Origin: JBBRMW01 sp965246845
Lineage (GTDB): Bacteria; Chloroflexota; Anaerolineae; Aggregatilineales; UBA2796
Assembly: GCA_965246845.1 (NCBI GenBank)
Contig: CBDFFR010000005.1
Location: 62,001 to 126,000 of the forward strand
Length of the DNA stretch: 64,000 nt
Direction of reading: 5' to 3'
Below, in pieces: positions 14,892-23,052 of the stretch. Under the pieces are notes generated by a model. It was not told the DNA's origin. It saw only the letters and a list, made by a program, of their open reading frames with translations, and did no database searches. Position 1 is the stretch's first letter; every line of letters starts with the position of its first letter. The translations under genes were made by a program, and so were the position numbers.

Positions 14892-16793
14892 CTATTTCGC
14901 GCGCAGCGTGCGGTAGGACGCACCAAAGATGTCATTGATCGTCGTCGGATACAACACATTGCTCGCTGCGACCCAGCTTACAATTGTGCGCGCTCCCGAT
15001 CCATTCAAGACCAGATTCCCGCGCCGCCCGCCGGAGAGTTCGACATCGTAGACGGTGAAGGTACTCACCGACAGTTTATTGCGCACCGTGAACAGCGAAT
15101 AGCGCTTTTTCAATTGGTCCAGCACTATCGTTTGCGCATCACGCGAGGCCTTCTTGATCGTCCCATAGGCGAGCGTCTGTTGGGCATCCTTGCTGCTGAA
15201 AAAGGTCAGTGCGCCGTCCGGCTCCGGCGTCCAGCCCTTCGGCACGCTTGCGCTGAAAGTCGCCGTCTTGCTGGTATACGCGGCCAGCACGGGTTTCGAT
15301 GCGCCGACGAAGGCCAGCTTCGTATCTTCGGCGATGCACGTCTTGTCCACCATTGCGGTCGGGTCATCGAAAAAGCGCCGCGTGATTTCCTGCCCGCACG
15401 CGCTCGATACAATGACGCCATGCGCCTGATATGGGAACACAGCAAGCGTGCTGTTCGGCAGCCGCGTGTGCGTCTCTTCGCCATAGCGCACAGGCGTCAC
15501 CGGGTCAAGGCCGCCGCTCAGGATCAACACCGGACGGTCCGAAACCACCGGGGCGACATCTTCCTCGTTTAGCTCCGCGCTCGGCCACGCATCGCACAGC
15601 GAACGCAAGGCGCGGGGTTCATCCGCGCTGGTGAAGCGCGTCGCGTCGGCATTCTCGCCAAGCAAGTCTTCGGTGTAGAACTGCACCACTTCCGAACATT
15701 CGATGCTGAAATACATCCCGTTCAAGCCGCCGTTTTTCCCGGCGACCGCGCTCGCAAGCAATGAGAGGGCAATCGAGTCGTAATTGCCCTTGACTGCATT
15801 CTGGATGAGTTGCGGAATATACGGGATCACGTCACTGCGGTAGAGCATCGCGATCAGGATGCGCGCAAAGCGCCGATCCGTAATCAGGACCTTCTGGCGT
15901 GGCGCTCTGCCTGCAATCCCGGCGAAGCGCGAGACGGGTTTGGCCTTCAACCCGGCCATCAGCTTCGTAAACTGATCGTTCAGTTTAGGATATGCCTTGT
16001 TGCAGGCCGCATCTGCCGCGCAGATCGCGACCGCTACGCCGAATGAGGCTTCGACATTCTCCCCAAATTCGAGCTGATAGCGGTTCCAGGGTCCGGTTAC
16101 GCTGTCCAGCACCATCCCCGCGACGTGTTCCCCGTACCGCCGCAAGTAAGTCTGCGCGAGCGACGTACCATACGAATTTCCAAAGACATCAATCTGATCG
16201 TAGCCAAGCGTCTCGCGCAGCGCATCGAGGTCGTCCGCTGCCGCGTTGCTGGTATAGGTGCGCGGATCGGTCCTTTTCGCGATGCGCGCGAAGCAGCGTT
16301 GCAGCACGGCCTTTTCCGCATCGGTTTCCTGCGCCAGCGTAATCGGCTTTTGAATGTCGGTGAGTGGCGTACCTATCTGCTCAGTGCAGGCGAGCGGACC
16401 AGAAGTCCCCGTACCGCGCTGGTCCATCAACACGACCGCGTGTTCTTCGCGGATGCCTTCGTATGGCACGTACCAGACCTGGCTGAAATTATCGATAGCC
16501 GCACCGCCCGGTCCACCTTCGAGGTGGAAGATCGGCAAGCCGCTCGCATTCTTATTCGTCGGGGGCAGCACGGTAAATTTGAGTGTGAGCTTTGCGCCCG
16601 TCGGGTTCGTCCAGTCTTCCGGGACCGTGAGCGTGCCGCACTGCGCGTCGAGCGCCTGCGCCTTGTCGCTCCCAATTGCATATTTGCAGGCTTTCAACGC
16701 AGCGCGTGGCTTTGACGCTGGTTTGTCGGAGGCGCGCACGGTGACGGGAATGCAGCAGATGAGGATTGCGGCGATGAGCAAAATTTTACGCAT
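14892..16793 (-). CDS. Secreted alpha/beta hydrolase, tripeptidyl/prolyl aminopeptidase-like (TAP-like C-terminus)
   Basis: 633 residues from ATG 16793 (a GTG three codons earlier is also open). Signal peptide MRKILLIAAILICCIPVTVRA. Then the hydrolase core: oxyanion-hole HLEGGPGG, MDQRGTGTSGPLAC, nucleophile elbow GNSYGTSLAQTYL (Ser near 207), acid GGLDPVTP (Asp near 430) and catalytic His in PYQAHGV (near 458). The latter part fits the TAP C-terminal family found after proline iminopeptidase-like cores. The last 130 residues (TFSASVPKGWTPEPDGAL onward) form an extra beta-rich domain I cannot name. It probably clips amino acids or short peptides from peptides outside the membrane. Confidence 0.85.
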   Translation of the reverse strand: MRKILLIAAILICCIPVTVRASDKPASKPRAALKACKYAIGSDKAQALDAQCGTLTVPEDWTNPTGAKLTLKFTVLPPTNKNASGLPIFHLEGGPGGAAIDNFSQVWYVPYEGIREEHAVVLMDQRGTGTSGPLACTEQIGTPLTDIQKPITLAQETDAEKAVLQRCFARIAKRTDPRTYTSNAAADDLDALRETLGYDQIDVFGNSYGTSLAQTYLRRYGEHVAGMVLDSVTGPWNRYQLEFGENVEASFGVAVAICAADAACNKAYPKLNDQFTKLMAGLKAKPVSRFAGIAGRAPRQKVLITDRRFARILIAMLYRSDVIPYIPQLIQNAVKGNYDSIALSLLASAVAGKNGGLNGMYFSIECSEVVQFYTEDLLGENADATRFTSADEPRALRSLCDAWPSAELNEEDVAPVVSDRPVLILSGGLDPVTPVRYGEETHTRLPNSTLAVFPYQAHGVIVSSACGQEITRRFFDDPTAMVDKTCIAEDTKLAFVGASKPVLAAYTSKTATFSASVPKGWTPEPDGALTFFSSKDAQQTLAYGTIKKASRDAQTIVLDQLKKRYSLFTVRNKLSVSTFTVYDVELSGGRRGNLVLNGSGARTIVSWVAASNVLYPTTINDIFGASYRTLRAK

Positions 16794-16885
16794 TAGGTCC
16801 ACCCAAACATCTTATAGCGGAGTATACAGGCAGATTGGGGAACCGGGCAAGCGCGTTAAATTAACTCGTGTGGGCGGACACATAC

Positions 16886-16914
16886 AGGGGCGGACGTATG
16901 TGTCCGCCCCTACA
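16886..16914 (-). repeat. REP-like palindrome, GGGCGGAC subtype
   Basis: GGGGCGGAC-GTAT-GTGTCCGCCCC followed by TAC, that is GTAG-headed on the minus strand. A second half-copy (GGGCGGACACATAC) abuts it at 16872-16885, so one palindrome may have landed in or next to another. Confidence 0.8.
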
Positions 16915-16971
16915 GTAAGCTGCGCGGTGTAAGCCGCTACTTATCGGCTTTTTTGTGAGTTCAGAACACGT

Positions 16972-17418
16972 TCAATAGCGCGGGTCCATCGCACGGCGCT
17001 GGATCTCACCCCAATAGCGGCTGAAGCGTTTCAAATCAAGCGTTTCGTCCTCGCCCTTGTCGAGCGTGACGAGCGGCGGTTGCGGCAGGATTTCGACAGT
17101 GAGGTAGTGCTGCGCCTTCAACGCCACCACCTGCCGCCCGAACTGCGGCGCGACGCTGGCAACTGTAACGACGCCGTTGCACCCGAATTCCTGTACGGCG
17201 GCGGCGATCTCCGCGACGGGTTCTCCTTTGCGAATGTGAATGCCGGGGATTTCAAGCAGACATTCATACAGAAAGACCAGCCGTTTGAAGGTCAGCTTGT
17301 AGAATTCGAGCAGCGCGTCATCAAAGACGAACACAGCAGGCGACTCCGGGTGTGCAACCAGCGCCGGACCGCGCGGGTCAAGATAGTCACCGTGTACCCA
17401 TACCAGCGGCGTATTCAT
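16972..17418 (-). CDS. Stand-alone photolyase-type alpha/beta (antenna) domain
   Basis: 148 residues resembling the N-terminal Rossmann-like domain of DNA photolyases: LVWVHGDYLDPRGPALVAH at the start, FVFDDALLEFYKLTFKRLVF, then HIRKGEPVAEIAAAVQEFG and the FSRYWGEI tail. This domain normally binds a light-harvesting cofactor (folate or deazaflavin) and precedes the FAD domain in one chain. Here it is a separate gene whose ATG overlaps the stop of the FAD-domain gene by one base (TGATG). Coupled translation suggests the two act as one split photolyase. Without structure the cofactor is unknown. Confidence 0.7.
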   Translation of the reverse strand: MNTPLVWVHGDYLDPRGPALVAHPESPAVFVFDDALLEFYKLTFKRLVFLYECLLEIPGIHIRKGEPVAEIAAAVQEFGCNGVVTVASVAPQFGRQVVALKAQHYLTVEILPQPPLVTLDKGEDETLDLKRFSRYWGEIQRRAMDPRY

Positions 17419-18281
17419 CAGTAGCGTCCTTTGCGGCGGGTGTCCTTCTGGTAGCTGTCGCGCCGATCATCATCGGCATAATCGCGCGTGGTCTTTTTCG
17501 GGAACAGTTTCGCTTCGAGCGCTTCATAGCTCTGGTCGAAGGGACAGCCGCCGTGCGCCAGCGGACAGCGTTCGCAGTATACGCCATCCGTATTGCGCTG
17601 CAGGTTCTCGCGGTCGAAGATATACGGTTTGTGTGAGAACGTGCTGGCGACCCACTGCCACGAGAGATTGTTGCTGGCCGGGTCGCCATCCAGCAGATTT
17701 GCGAGGAACCAGACCGCACCCGCCTGCCAGCGCACCCGCCGATGATGCACGACATACGCCGCCATCCACATGCGCGCGTGGTTGTGCAGCCAGCCCGTCG
17801 CGTGCAGGTCTGCGACAAAACTATCCATGCAGACCAGCCCGGTCGTGCCGCCGACCAGATCGGCAGGCAGCTCGCGCGCGTATTCTTCCGCGCGGAAGCC
17901 TGTTTTATACAGCTCGCGATCCTGCCAGATGCCCTCGCCAATCAGGACGTACACGCGCTGCCAGTAATCCCGCCATGCGAGTTCATTGATCAGCTTTTCG
18001 GCGCTGTAGCCTTCTGTCAGGACCAGTAGCCGTACCTCGCGCAGGCTCAGCACGCCATGCCGCAACCAGGGCGAGAGGCGCGTGACCTTGCCAGCCAGGT
18101 GATTGCGCGTGCGGCCATAGGCGAGCGGGTCAATCTGGTCAAGCTGCGCTTCGGCGGCCTTGCGTCCTCCGCGTATCGGGGAAACATGCGGATCGCGCGC
18201 TGCCGTTTCCGGAAAGGTCTCATGCAGGTAAGAGACCAGTGCTTCGCGCGTTGAAAAATCGGTGCGCAGGTCGGTTGTCAC
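17418..18281 (-). CDS. Photolyase/cryptochrome FAD-binding domain protein lacking the N-terminal domain
   Basis: 287 residues that are only the helical FAD and DNA-binding half of a photolyase. Hallmarks are TRLSPWLRHGVLSLREV (68-84), INELAWRDYWQRV (98-110), the FAD-site run GWLHNHARMWMAAYVVH (163-179) and LDGDPASNNLSWQWVASTF (197-215), including the Asn-Asn/Trp pocket. A tail with Cys236, Cys239 and Cys246 in CERCPLAHGGC follows; these could be a metal or Fe-S site but only three cysteines are clustered. Usual photolyases have about 450-500 residues, the difference being the domain encoded next door. Likely role: light-driven dimer repair. Confidence 0.85.
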   Translation of the reverse strand: MTTDLRTDFSTREALVSYLHETFPETAARDPHVSPIRGGRKAAEAQLDQIDPLAYGRTRNHLAGKVTRLSPWLRHGVLSLREVRLLVLTEGYSAEKLINELAWRDYWQRVYVLIGEGIWQDRELYKTGFRAEEYARELPADLVGGTTGLVCMDSFVADLHATGWLHNHARMWMAAYVVHHRRVRWQAGAVWFLANLLDGDPASNNLSWQWVASTFSHKPYIFDRENLQRNTDGVYCERCPLAHGGCPFDQSYEALEAKLFPKKTTRDYADDDRRDSYQKDTRRKGRY

Positions 18282-18327
18282 GGAGAGGCATCCTAGTTAA
18301 TTGTCGATGGGTGAATGTAGCCACATG

Positions 18328-18849
18328 CTAGAAATCGGTCGTTGTATCCGCGTCGATTTGCGTGGCGCGCGGTGGTGCGCTCTCCGTATCCGGTGAGGTC
18401 GTCCTGCTCAGGCGTTTGAGAAAATCCAGCGTATCGGATACGCCATGTTCGGTCGTCACGGCGACGAGCGCGCCGCTGTTCCCGGCCTGCTTCCACCCGG
18501 ACTGCAAGGCGCATTCCCAATCCTTCGCGAACTCATACGGTACATCCAAATGCACTCGGCTCTGTACCACGCGCGGCAGGTCATAAACCGAATCCGGCTC
18601 CACATCCGCGTCCTGCGCGGCGTCATTGCGCTGAATGTGCGGTCCGGGTGCATAGTAGAGGACATACGAGTCGGCGTGCGGCAAAGTCGCCTCGAATGCG
18701 TGGATCACGCGCTCATCTTCGGCTTCCTTCGGAAGCGCCAGCACGAACACGGCCTTCACAGAACCAAGCTGCTTGAGTTCGGCGCTGTCATCGAGCGCGG
18801 CGACCATTACCTGTATGCCGTCGAGGATTGCGCTATCCAATTGTGCCAT
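18328..18849 (-). CDS. Hypothetical protein
   Basis: 173 residues, unrecognised. It is mostly alpha/beta in appearance: VKAVFVLALPKEAEDERV and SYVLYYAPGPHIQ look like beta strands with helices between, and a hydrophilic Thr/Asp-rich tail ends it (TQIDADTTTDF). No membrane segment or signal peptide. AAGGGTAAATATC precedes the ATG, supporting translation. It stands upstream of the split photolyase on the same strand with a gap of 46 bases, so cotranscription is possible. Confidence 0.6.
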   Translation of the reverse strand: MAQLDSAILDGIQVMVAALDDSAELKQLGSVKAVFVLALPKEAEDERVIHAFEATLPHADSYVLYYAPGPHIQRNDAAQDADVEPDSVYDLPRVVQSRVHLDVPYEFAKDWECALQSGWKQAGNSGALVAVTTEHGVSDTLDFLKRLSRTTSPDTESAPPRATQIDADTTTDF

Positions 18850-19025
18850 GATATTTACCCTTTTGTGTTTTATAAGTTTCGCACGGTTGTCCTTAAAAGG
18901 ATCGAAACTTTACAATACGCTCGGCGTAATTCTTATGAACGGTACACAAGTCTTACGTCCGGTTAGCACTTCCGTTACATTTGGGGCGCATACTTCCCGA
19001 TGTGGGGTTTAGAGAAGGACAAACG

Positions 19026-20522
19026 ATGAACCGCCGCGATTTTATGAAGACACTCAGCATCGGTGCAGGCGCTACCGTCGTCGGTGCGGAATTCACCAAC
19101 CAGACGATAGCCGCGCTCGCCGCGCCACAGGCCACCCTCGATGCGCAGGCCGACCCAATTCACCGCGCACTGAACCGCCTCAGCTTCGGACCGCGCCCCG
19201 GCCAGGTAGAGTCCGTGCGCAAGCAGGGACTGGACAACTGGATCGCCGGACAGCTTGATTATGAAAAGATCGACAACTCCGCGAGCGAGGCACGGCTCGG
19301 CAACTATCCGACGCTTGATATGACTCCGGCGGAGCTGGTCGCGCTGGCGGGCAAGCAGGAAGGCGATGTCGTCCGCGAACTCGACTCCGCGACCGTGATG
19401 CGCGCGATCTATAATCCGCGTGACCTGTTTGAGGTGGTCACGCTGTTCTGGTCGGAACATTTCAGCATTTGGCATGAGAAGCAAAGCGACCGCCTGCTCA
19501 AGACGCTCGACGACCGCGACGTGATCCGCGCCAATGCGTTCACGAACTATCGACAAATCCTCGGCGCGTCGGCCAAAAGCCCGGCAATGCTCGTCTATCT
19601 GGACAACGCGCAGAGCGACCTCAAACACCCGAACGAGAACTATGCCCGCGAAGTGATGGAACTGCACACGATCACGATTGGCAAATATACCGAAGCCGAC
19701 GTGAAGGAAGTGGCGCGCTGTTTCACGGGCTGGACGGTTTACGGCAGGGCAGGCAAGCAGCCGGGCGAGTTCTACTTCAGCCCGAAGATGCACGACAACG
19801 CAGCCAAGACGGTCCTCGGCAAGGTTATCCCGGCGGGCGGTGGGCAGCAGGACGGCGAAACCGTGTTGGATATGCTCGCGCTGCATCCCGGCACGGCAGA
19901 ACTGATCGCGTACAAACTCGCCATGCGTTTCGTCGCGGATACGCCGCCGGATAGTGTCGTGCAGGCCGCGAAGGATGCCTTCCTGAAATCGGGCGGCAGC
20001 CACAAAACGGTCCTCAAGACGATTTTTGCCTCGCCGGAATTCGCGAACGCCGGACCGAAGTACAAGCGTCCGTATGAATTCCTGATCTCGCTGTTCCGCT
20101 CGCTGGATGTTGAAATCGAAAAGTTCAACCCCGCTATTCTCACCCTGCTCAGGAATATGGGACACCTGCCCTTCGACTGGATCACGCCGGATGGCTACTC
20201 GGATTACGCGGCCAACTGGGAAGCCAATATGCTCACCCGCTGGAACACCGCGATCAACGCCCTCAGTAACAAACTCCCCGGCGTGAAAGTGGACCTCAAC
20301 AAGATCGCGCAGAGCCAGGGCGTGACCATCGCGCCGGAGCCGGTGATCAACTTCTTCGCGCAGCACATTTTCGGGCGCGCGATGACCAAAGATGAATCCG
20401 ACGCGATCTCCGGATACCTTAACAAGAACGGCAAGGTCGATCTGACGACCGACGCAGGCCGCCGCCGCATCAATGAAGCTATCGCCCTGATGTACGCTTC
20501 CCCGGCGTTCATGTATCGCTAA
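19026..20522 (+). CDS. DUF1800 family protein with Tat signal
   Basis: 498 residues from ATG 19026, chosen because GAGAAGGA lies upstream and the twin-arginine signal NRRDFMKTLSIGAGATVVG starts there. The body shows the DUF1800 pattern: HRALNRLSFGPRPGQVESV, DLFEVVTLFWSEHFSIW, NYAREVMELHTITIG, the region FHxxxH-like KMHDNAAKTVLG, and SPEFANAGPKYKRPYEFL. Function of the family is unknown. It is exported folded and is almost always next to a DUF1501 gene, as here (16 bases apart). Together they may handle an exported cofactor-bearing or sulfatase-like activity, which is inference. Confidence 0.9.
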   Translation: MNRRDFMKTLSIGAGATVVGAEFTNQTIAALAAPQATLDAQADPIHRALNRLSFGPRPGQVESVRKQGLDNWIAGQLDYEKIDNSASEARLGNYPTLDMTPAELVALAGKQEGDVVRELDSATVMRAIYNPRDLFEVVTLFWSEHFSIWHEKQSDRLLKTLDDRDVIRANAFTNYRQILGASAKSPAMLVYLDNAQSDLKHPNENYAREVMELHTITIGKYTEADVKEVARCFTGWTVYGRAGKQPGEFYFSPKMHDNAAKTVLGKVIPAGGGQQDGETVLDMLALHPGTAELIAYKLAMRFVADTPPDSVVQAAKDAFLKSGGSHKTVLKTIFASPEFANAGPKYKRPYEFLISLFRSLDVEIEKFNPAILTLLRNMGHLPFDWITPDGYSDYAANWEANMLTRWNTAINALSNKLPGVKVDLNKIAQSQGVTIAPEPVINFFAQHIFGRAMTKDESDAISGYLNKNGKVDLTTDAGRRRINEAIALMYASPAFMYR

Positions 20523-20538
20523 CCTGCAAAGGAGTTTG

Positions 20539-21810
20539 GTGAAAATGGCAGTAACAATGATTTCCCGTCGGGAACTGTTGAGCCGCACGGCGGCGATCTC
20601 GGCGCTGGCTTCCGCACAGCTCGCGTGGCCGAACTGGTTGCCGCGCATGGCCTTCGCGCCACAGGGCGAGGGCGCGCGCGGGGATGTCCTCGTCTGCGTA
20701 TTTCTGCGTGGTGGCGCGGACGGGCTGAACATCATCGTCCCGCACGGCGAGGAGTTCTATTACAAGAACCGCCCGAATATCGGCGTCGCGCGTCCCGATG
20801 ACAAAAAGGCGGAGACGACGAACCGCGCGCTCGATCTGGACGGATTCTTCGGGCTGCACCCCGCGCTCGCGCCGCTGCTCCCGATCTTCAAGAGCGGCGG
20901 CATGACGGCAGTACACGCTGCCGGGTCGCCGGACCCCACGCGCTCGCACTTCGAGGCGATGGATTATATGGAAAGCGGCACGCCGGGGCAGCATTCGCTC
21001 ACCTCCGGCTGGCTTGGCCGCCACATGGAAGCGCACAACAACGGCAACACCTCGCCGTTGCGGGCGGTTGGCTGGGGAACAGCGTTGCAACGTTCGTTGC
21101 GCGGTCCGATCTCGGCGGTCTCGATCAAGTCGATCATCGACTACCATCTAAGCGGGCGCGCGGAAGCAGCAACGGATATGCTCGCCGCGCTCAACCGCCT
21201 CTACGCGAAGGACCCGCAGCTTGCCGATAACAGCACGCAAACGCAGGAAGTCCTTGATGTCGTCTCGAAGCTGAACATCGCGGGCTACAAACCCGGCAAC
21301 GATGCGGTCTATGGCAAGGGCGATTTCGATCTTGCCCTGATGCAGACCGCCGCGCTGATCAAGGCCGATGTCGGCCTCGAACTGGCGGCGCTCGACCTCG
21401 GCGGCTGGGATACGCACCAAAACGAGGCGATTGACCTCGCCAACGAACTGACCAAGCTGGCGAGCGGCCTCTCTGCATTCCATGCCGATTTGGGCGACAT
21501 CAACAAGAAGGTCACAGTCGTCGTGATGTCCGAATTCGGGCGGCGTGTGCAGGAAAATGCCAGCGGCGGCACGGATCACGGTCACGGCAACATGATGATG
21601 GTGATGGGTGGCAATATCATCCAGAAGCCTGTGTATGCGGATTGGCCGACGCTCGCGCCGGAACGCCTCAACAACGGCGACCTGAACATCACGACGGATT
21701 ACCGCGACGTTCTGGGCGAAATCCTGATCAACCGTGTGGGCAATACCGCGCTCGACAAGGTGTTCCCCGGCTACACGCCGAAGCTGAAGGGCGTCGCGCT
21801 GAAGGTCTAG
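20539..21810 (+). CDS. DUF1501 family protein with Tat signal
   Basis: About 423 residues. AAAGGAG is followed by GTG at 20539 and ATG at 20545, either of which could start. Tat-like signal SRRELLSRTAAISALASAQL. Then the DUF1501/alkaline-phosphatase-fold motifs: LRGGADGLNIIVPHGEE, DPTRSHFEAMDYMESG, DLGGWDTHQNEAIDLANEL, VVVMSEFGRRVQENA and GTDHGHGNMMMVMGG, with Asp/His residues in metal-site-like positions. Downstream partner of the DUF1800 gene, same operon. Biochemical role not established; a periplasmic sulfatase-like or scaffold function has been supposed for the family. Confidence 0.9.
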   Translation: MKMAVTMISRRELLSRTAAISALASAQLAWPNWLPRMAFAPQGEGARGDVLVCVFLRGGADGLNIIVPHGEEFYYKNRPNIGVARPDDKKAETTNRALDLDGFFGLHPALAPLLPIFKSGGMTAVHAAGSPDPTRSHFEAMDYMESGTPGQHSLTSGWLGRHMEAHNNGNTSPLRAVGWGTALQRSLRGPISAVSIKSIIDYHLSGRAEAATDMLAALNRLYAKDPQLADNSTQTQEVLDVVSKLNIAGYKPGNDAVYGKGDFDLALMQTAALIKADVGLELAALDLGGWDTHQNEAIDLANELTKLASGLSAFHADLGDINKKVTVVVMSEFGRRVQENASGGTDHGHGNMMMVMGGNIIQKPVYADWPTLAPERLNNGDLNITTDYRDVLGEILINRVGNTALDKVFPGYTPKLKGVALKV

Positions 21811-21833
21811 CCAACCGGAGTACGGATGACTTT

Positions 21834-21860
21834 GTAGGGGCGGACCGATGTGTCCGCCCG
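21834..21860 (+). repeat. REP-like palindrome, GTAG head, GGGCGGAC subtype
   Basis: Identical core to the copy at 3741-3767 (loop CGATGT). It lies between convergent gene ends. Confidence 0.85.
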
Positions 21861-21869
21861 ATATTCTCT

Positions 21870-23045
21870 CTACGCCAATCGCGCGGACTTCACACCCGCA
21901 CGATGCCCGCCAATTCTCCCCGCCGCACGTCGACCCATCCGATTTGACGGCACTTCGATGTAGCGATGCAGCAGGTACGCGACCGGAACGATCAACGCGA
22001 AAGTAAGCGCGACATCAATGAGCGGGTTGGGCAGAATACCATAGAGGATCGTCAGCAGCACGTAACCCGGCACCGCATGAACGACATATAATGGGTAGCT
22101 GATATTTGCAAGGAAATCCAGCAGGCGCGAATAGCGCAAACGGTCACGTAGCCTGTAGATAATTCCGAAGATGAGCAGCGCCAACGTATAATTGACCAGC
22201 AAAAACGTCCCGATGCTCTGGTTTTCACTCGCGCCGACCGCGAGGATGAAACCGCCACAGAGCAGCGCTGTTGTAAGCGCAAAGGTGCGCGCGGACCAAT
22301 GCCCCCGGTATAAATTATAAAAACACGTCCCGATGAACATGAAAATCAGGTAGCCCGCTGCAATGGAAACGACCGCCAGCAGACTGTATAGCAGCGGATA
22401 ACTTGCAATCAGCGCCGGACGCGCTGCACCCACCGCGAGGTTGAAGGCACACAAACACATGGCGGTTACGAGCAGCGTTCGCGGCTTGCGCAAATCCGCG
22501 ATGAGCGTCAGGAACGCGCACAGCAGATAGAATTTAAGTTCCGTTTCGAGGGTCCAATTCACGCCGTTGATTGTCTCTGTCCACACCCAATCGCGAAGCA
22601 ACGAGGCATTGATCAGCATATCGCGCAGGCTGACGGGCATCACGCGCGCGTGTGTAATTGAATACAACCAGAGCGCGAGTACCGTGACTGCAAGACCTGC
22701 CCAATAGGTTGGGTAAATGCGGAATATACGCCGCGTCAGGAACTGCGCCACGCCCGATTTTTTGAGCGAAAACGGGATCACAAAGCCGCTGATCAGGAAG
22801 AACAGCGCCACGCCAAAAGGTCCGAGGTTGAAGGACCAGCCGCTCGCCCAGCCGAGAATGCCGAAAATGGGCGAAGTAAGGCTGACCGCCACCGGGTCCG
22901 CGTGCGTGAGGGCGACCGCATCCGCATTGTGCCGCCAGAATAAATCGAGGTAATGCGACCCGACGACCAGCAATGCCGCCGCCCCACGCAGCATTTGTGG
23001 AAACCATACGCGCTCGTCCTTTGGGGCGGTTGTTACATTGGTCAT
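21870..23045 (-). CDS. Membrane acyltransferase (acyltransferase 3 family)
   Basis: 391 residues with about ten membrane helices. The family signature is present: FPQMLRGAAALLVVGSHY at the N-terminus with the catalytic-type His, GVALFFLISGFVIPFSLKKS, RRIFRIYPTYWAGL, NWTLETELKFYLLCAF and ISYPLYVVHAV. Such enzymes acylate sugars of surface polysaccharides or lipids. The ATG at 23045 lies 7 bases after the stop of the propeller gene upstream, so it ends that operon. Thirty in-frame codons before this ATG overlap that gene and are not supported. Confidence 0.88.
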   Translation of the reverse strand: MTNVTTAPKDERVWFPQMLRGAAALLVVGSHYLDLFWRHNADAVALTHADPVAVSLTSPIFGILGWASGWSFNLGPFGVALFFLISGFVIPFSLKKSGVAQFLTRRIFRIYPTYWAGLAVTVLALWLYSITHARVMPVSLRDMLINASLLRDWVWTETINGVNWTLETELKFYLLCAFLTLIADLRKPRTLLVTAMCLCAFNLAVGAARPALIASYPLLYSLLAVVSIAAGYLIFMFIGTCFYNLYRGHWSARTFALTTALLCGGFILAVGASENQSIGTFLLVNYTLALLIFGIIYRLRDRLRYSRLLDFLANISYPLYVVHAVPGYVLLTILYGILPNPLIDVALTFALIVPVAYLLHRYIEVPSNRMGRRAAGRIGGHRAGVKSARLA

Positions 23046-23052
23046 TGAAGAT

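Noticed and set aside
18975..20735. Minus-strand open frame of 586 codons over the DUF1800 gene
   Set aside because: Antisense shadow with no domain pattern; the Tat signal and DUF1800 motifs are on the plus strand.
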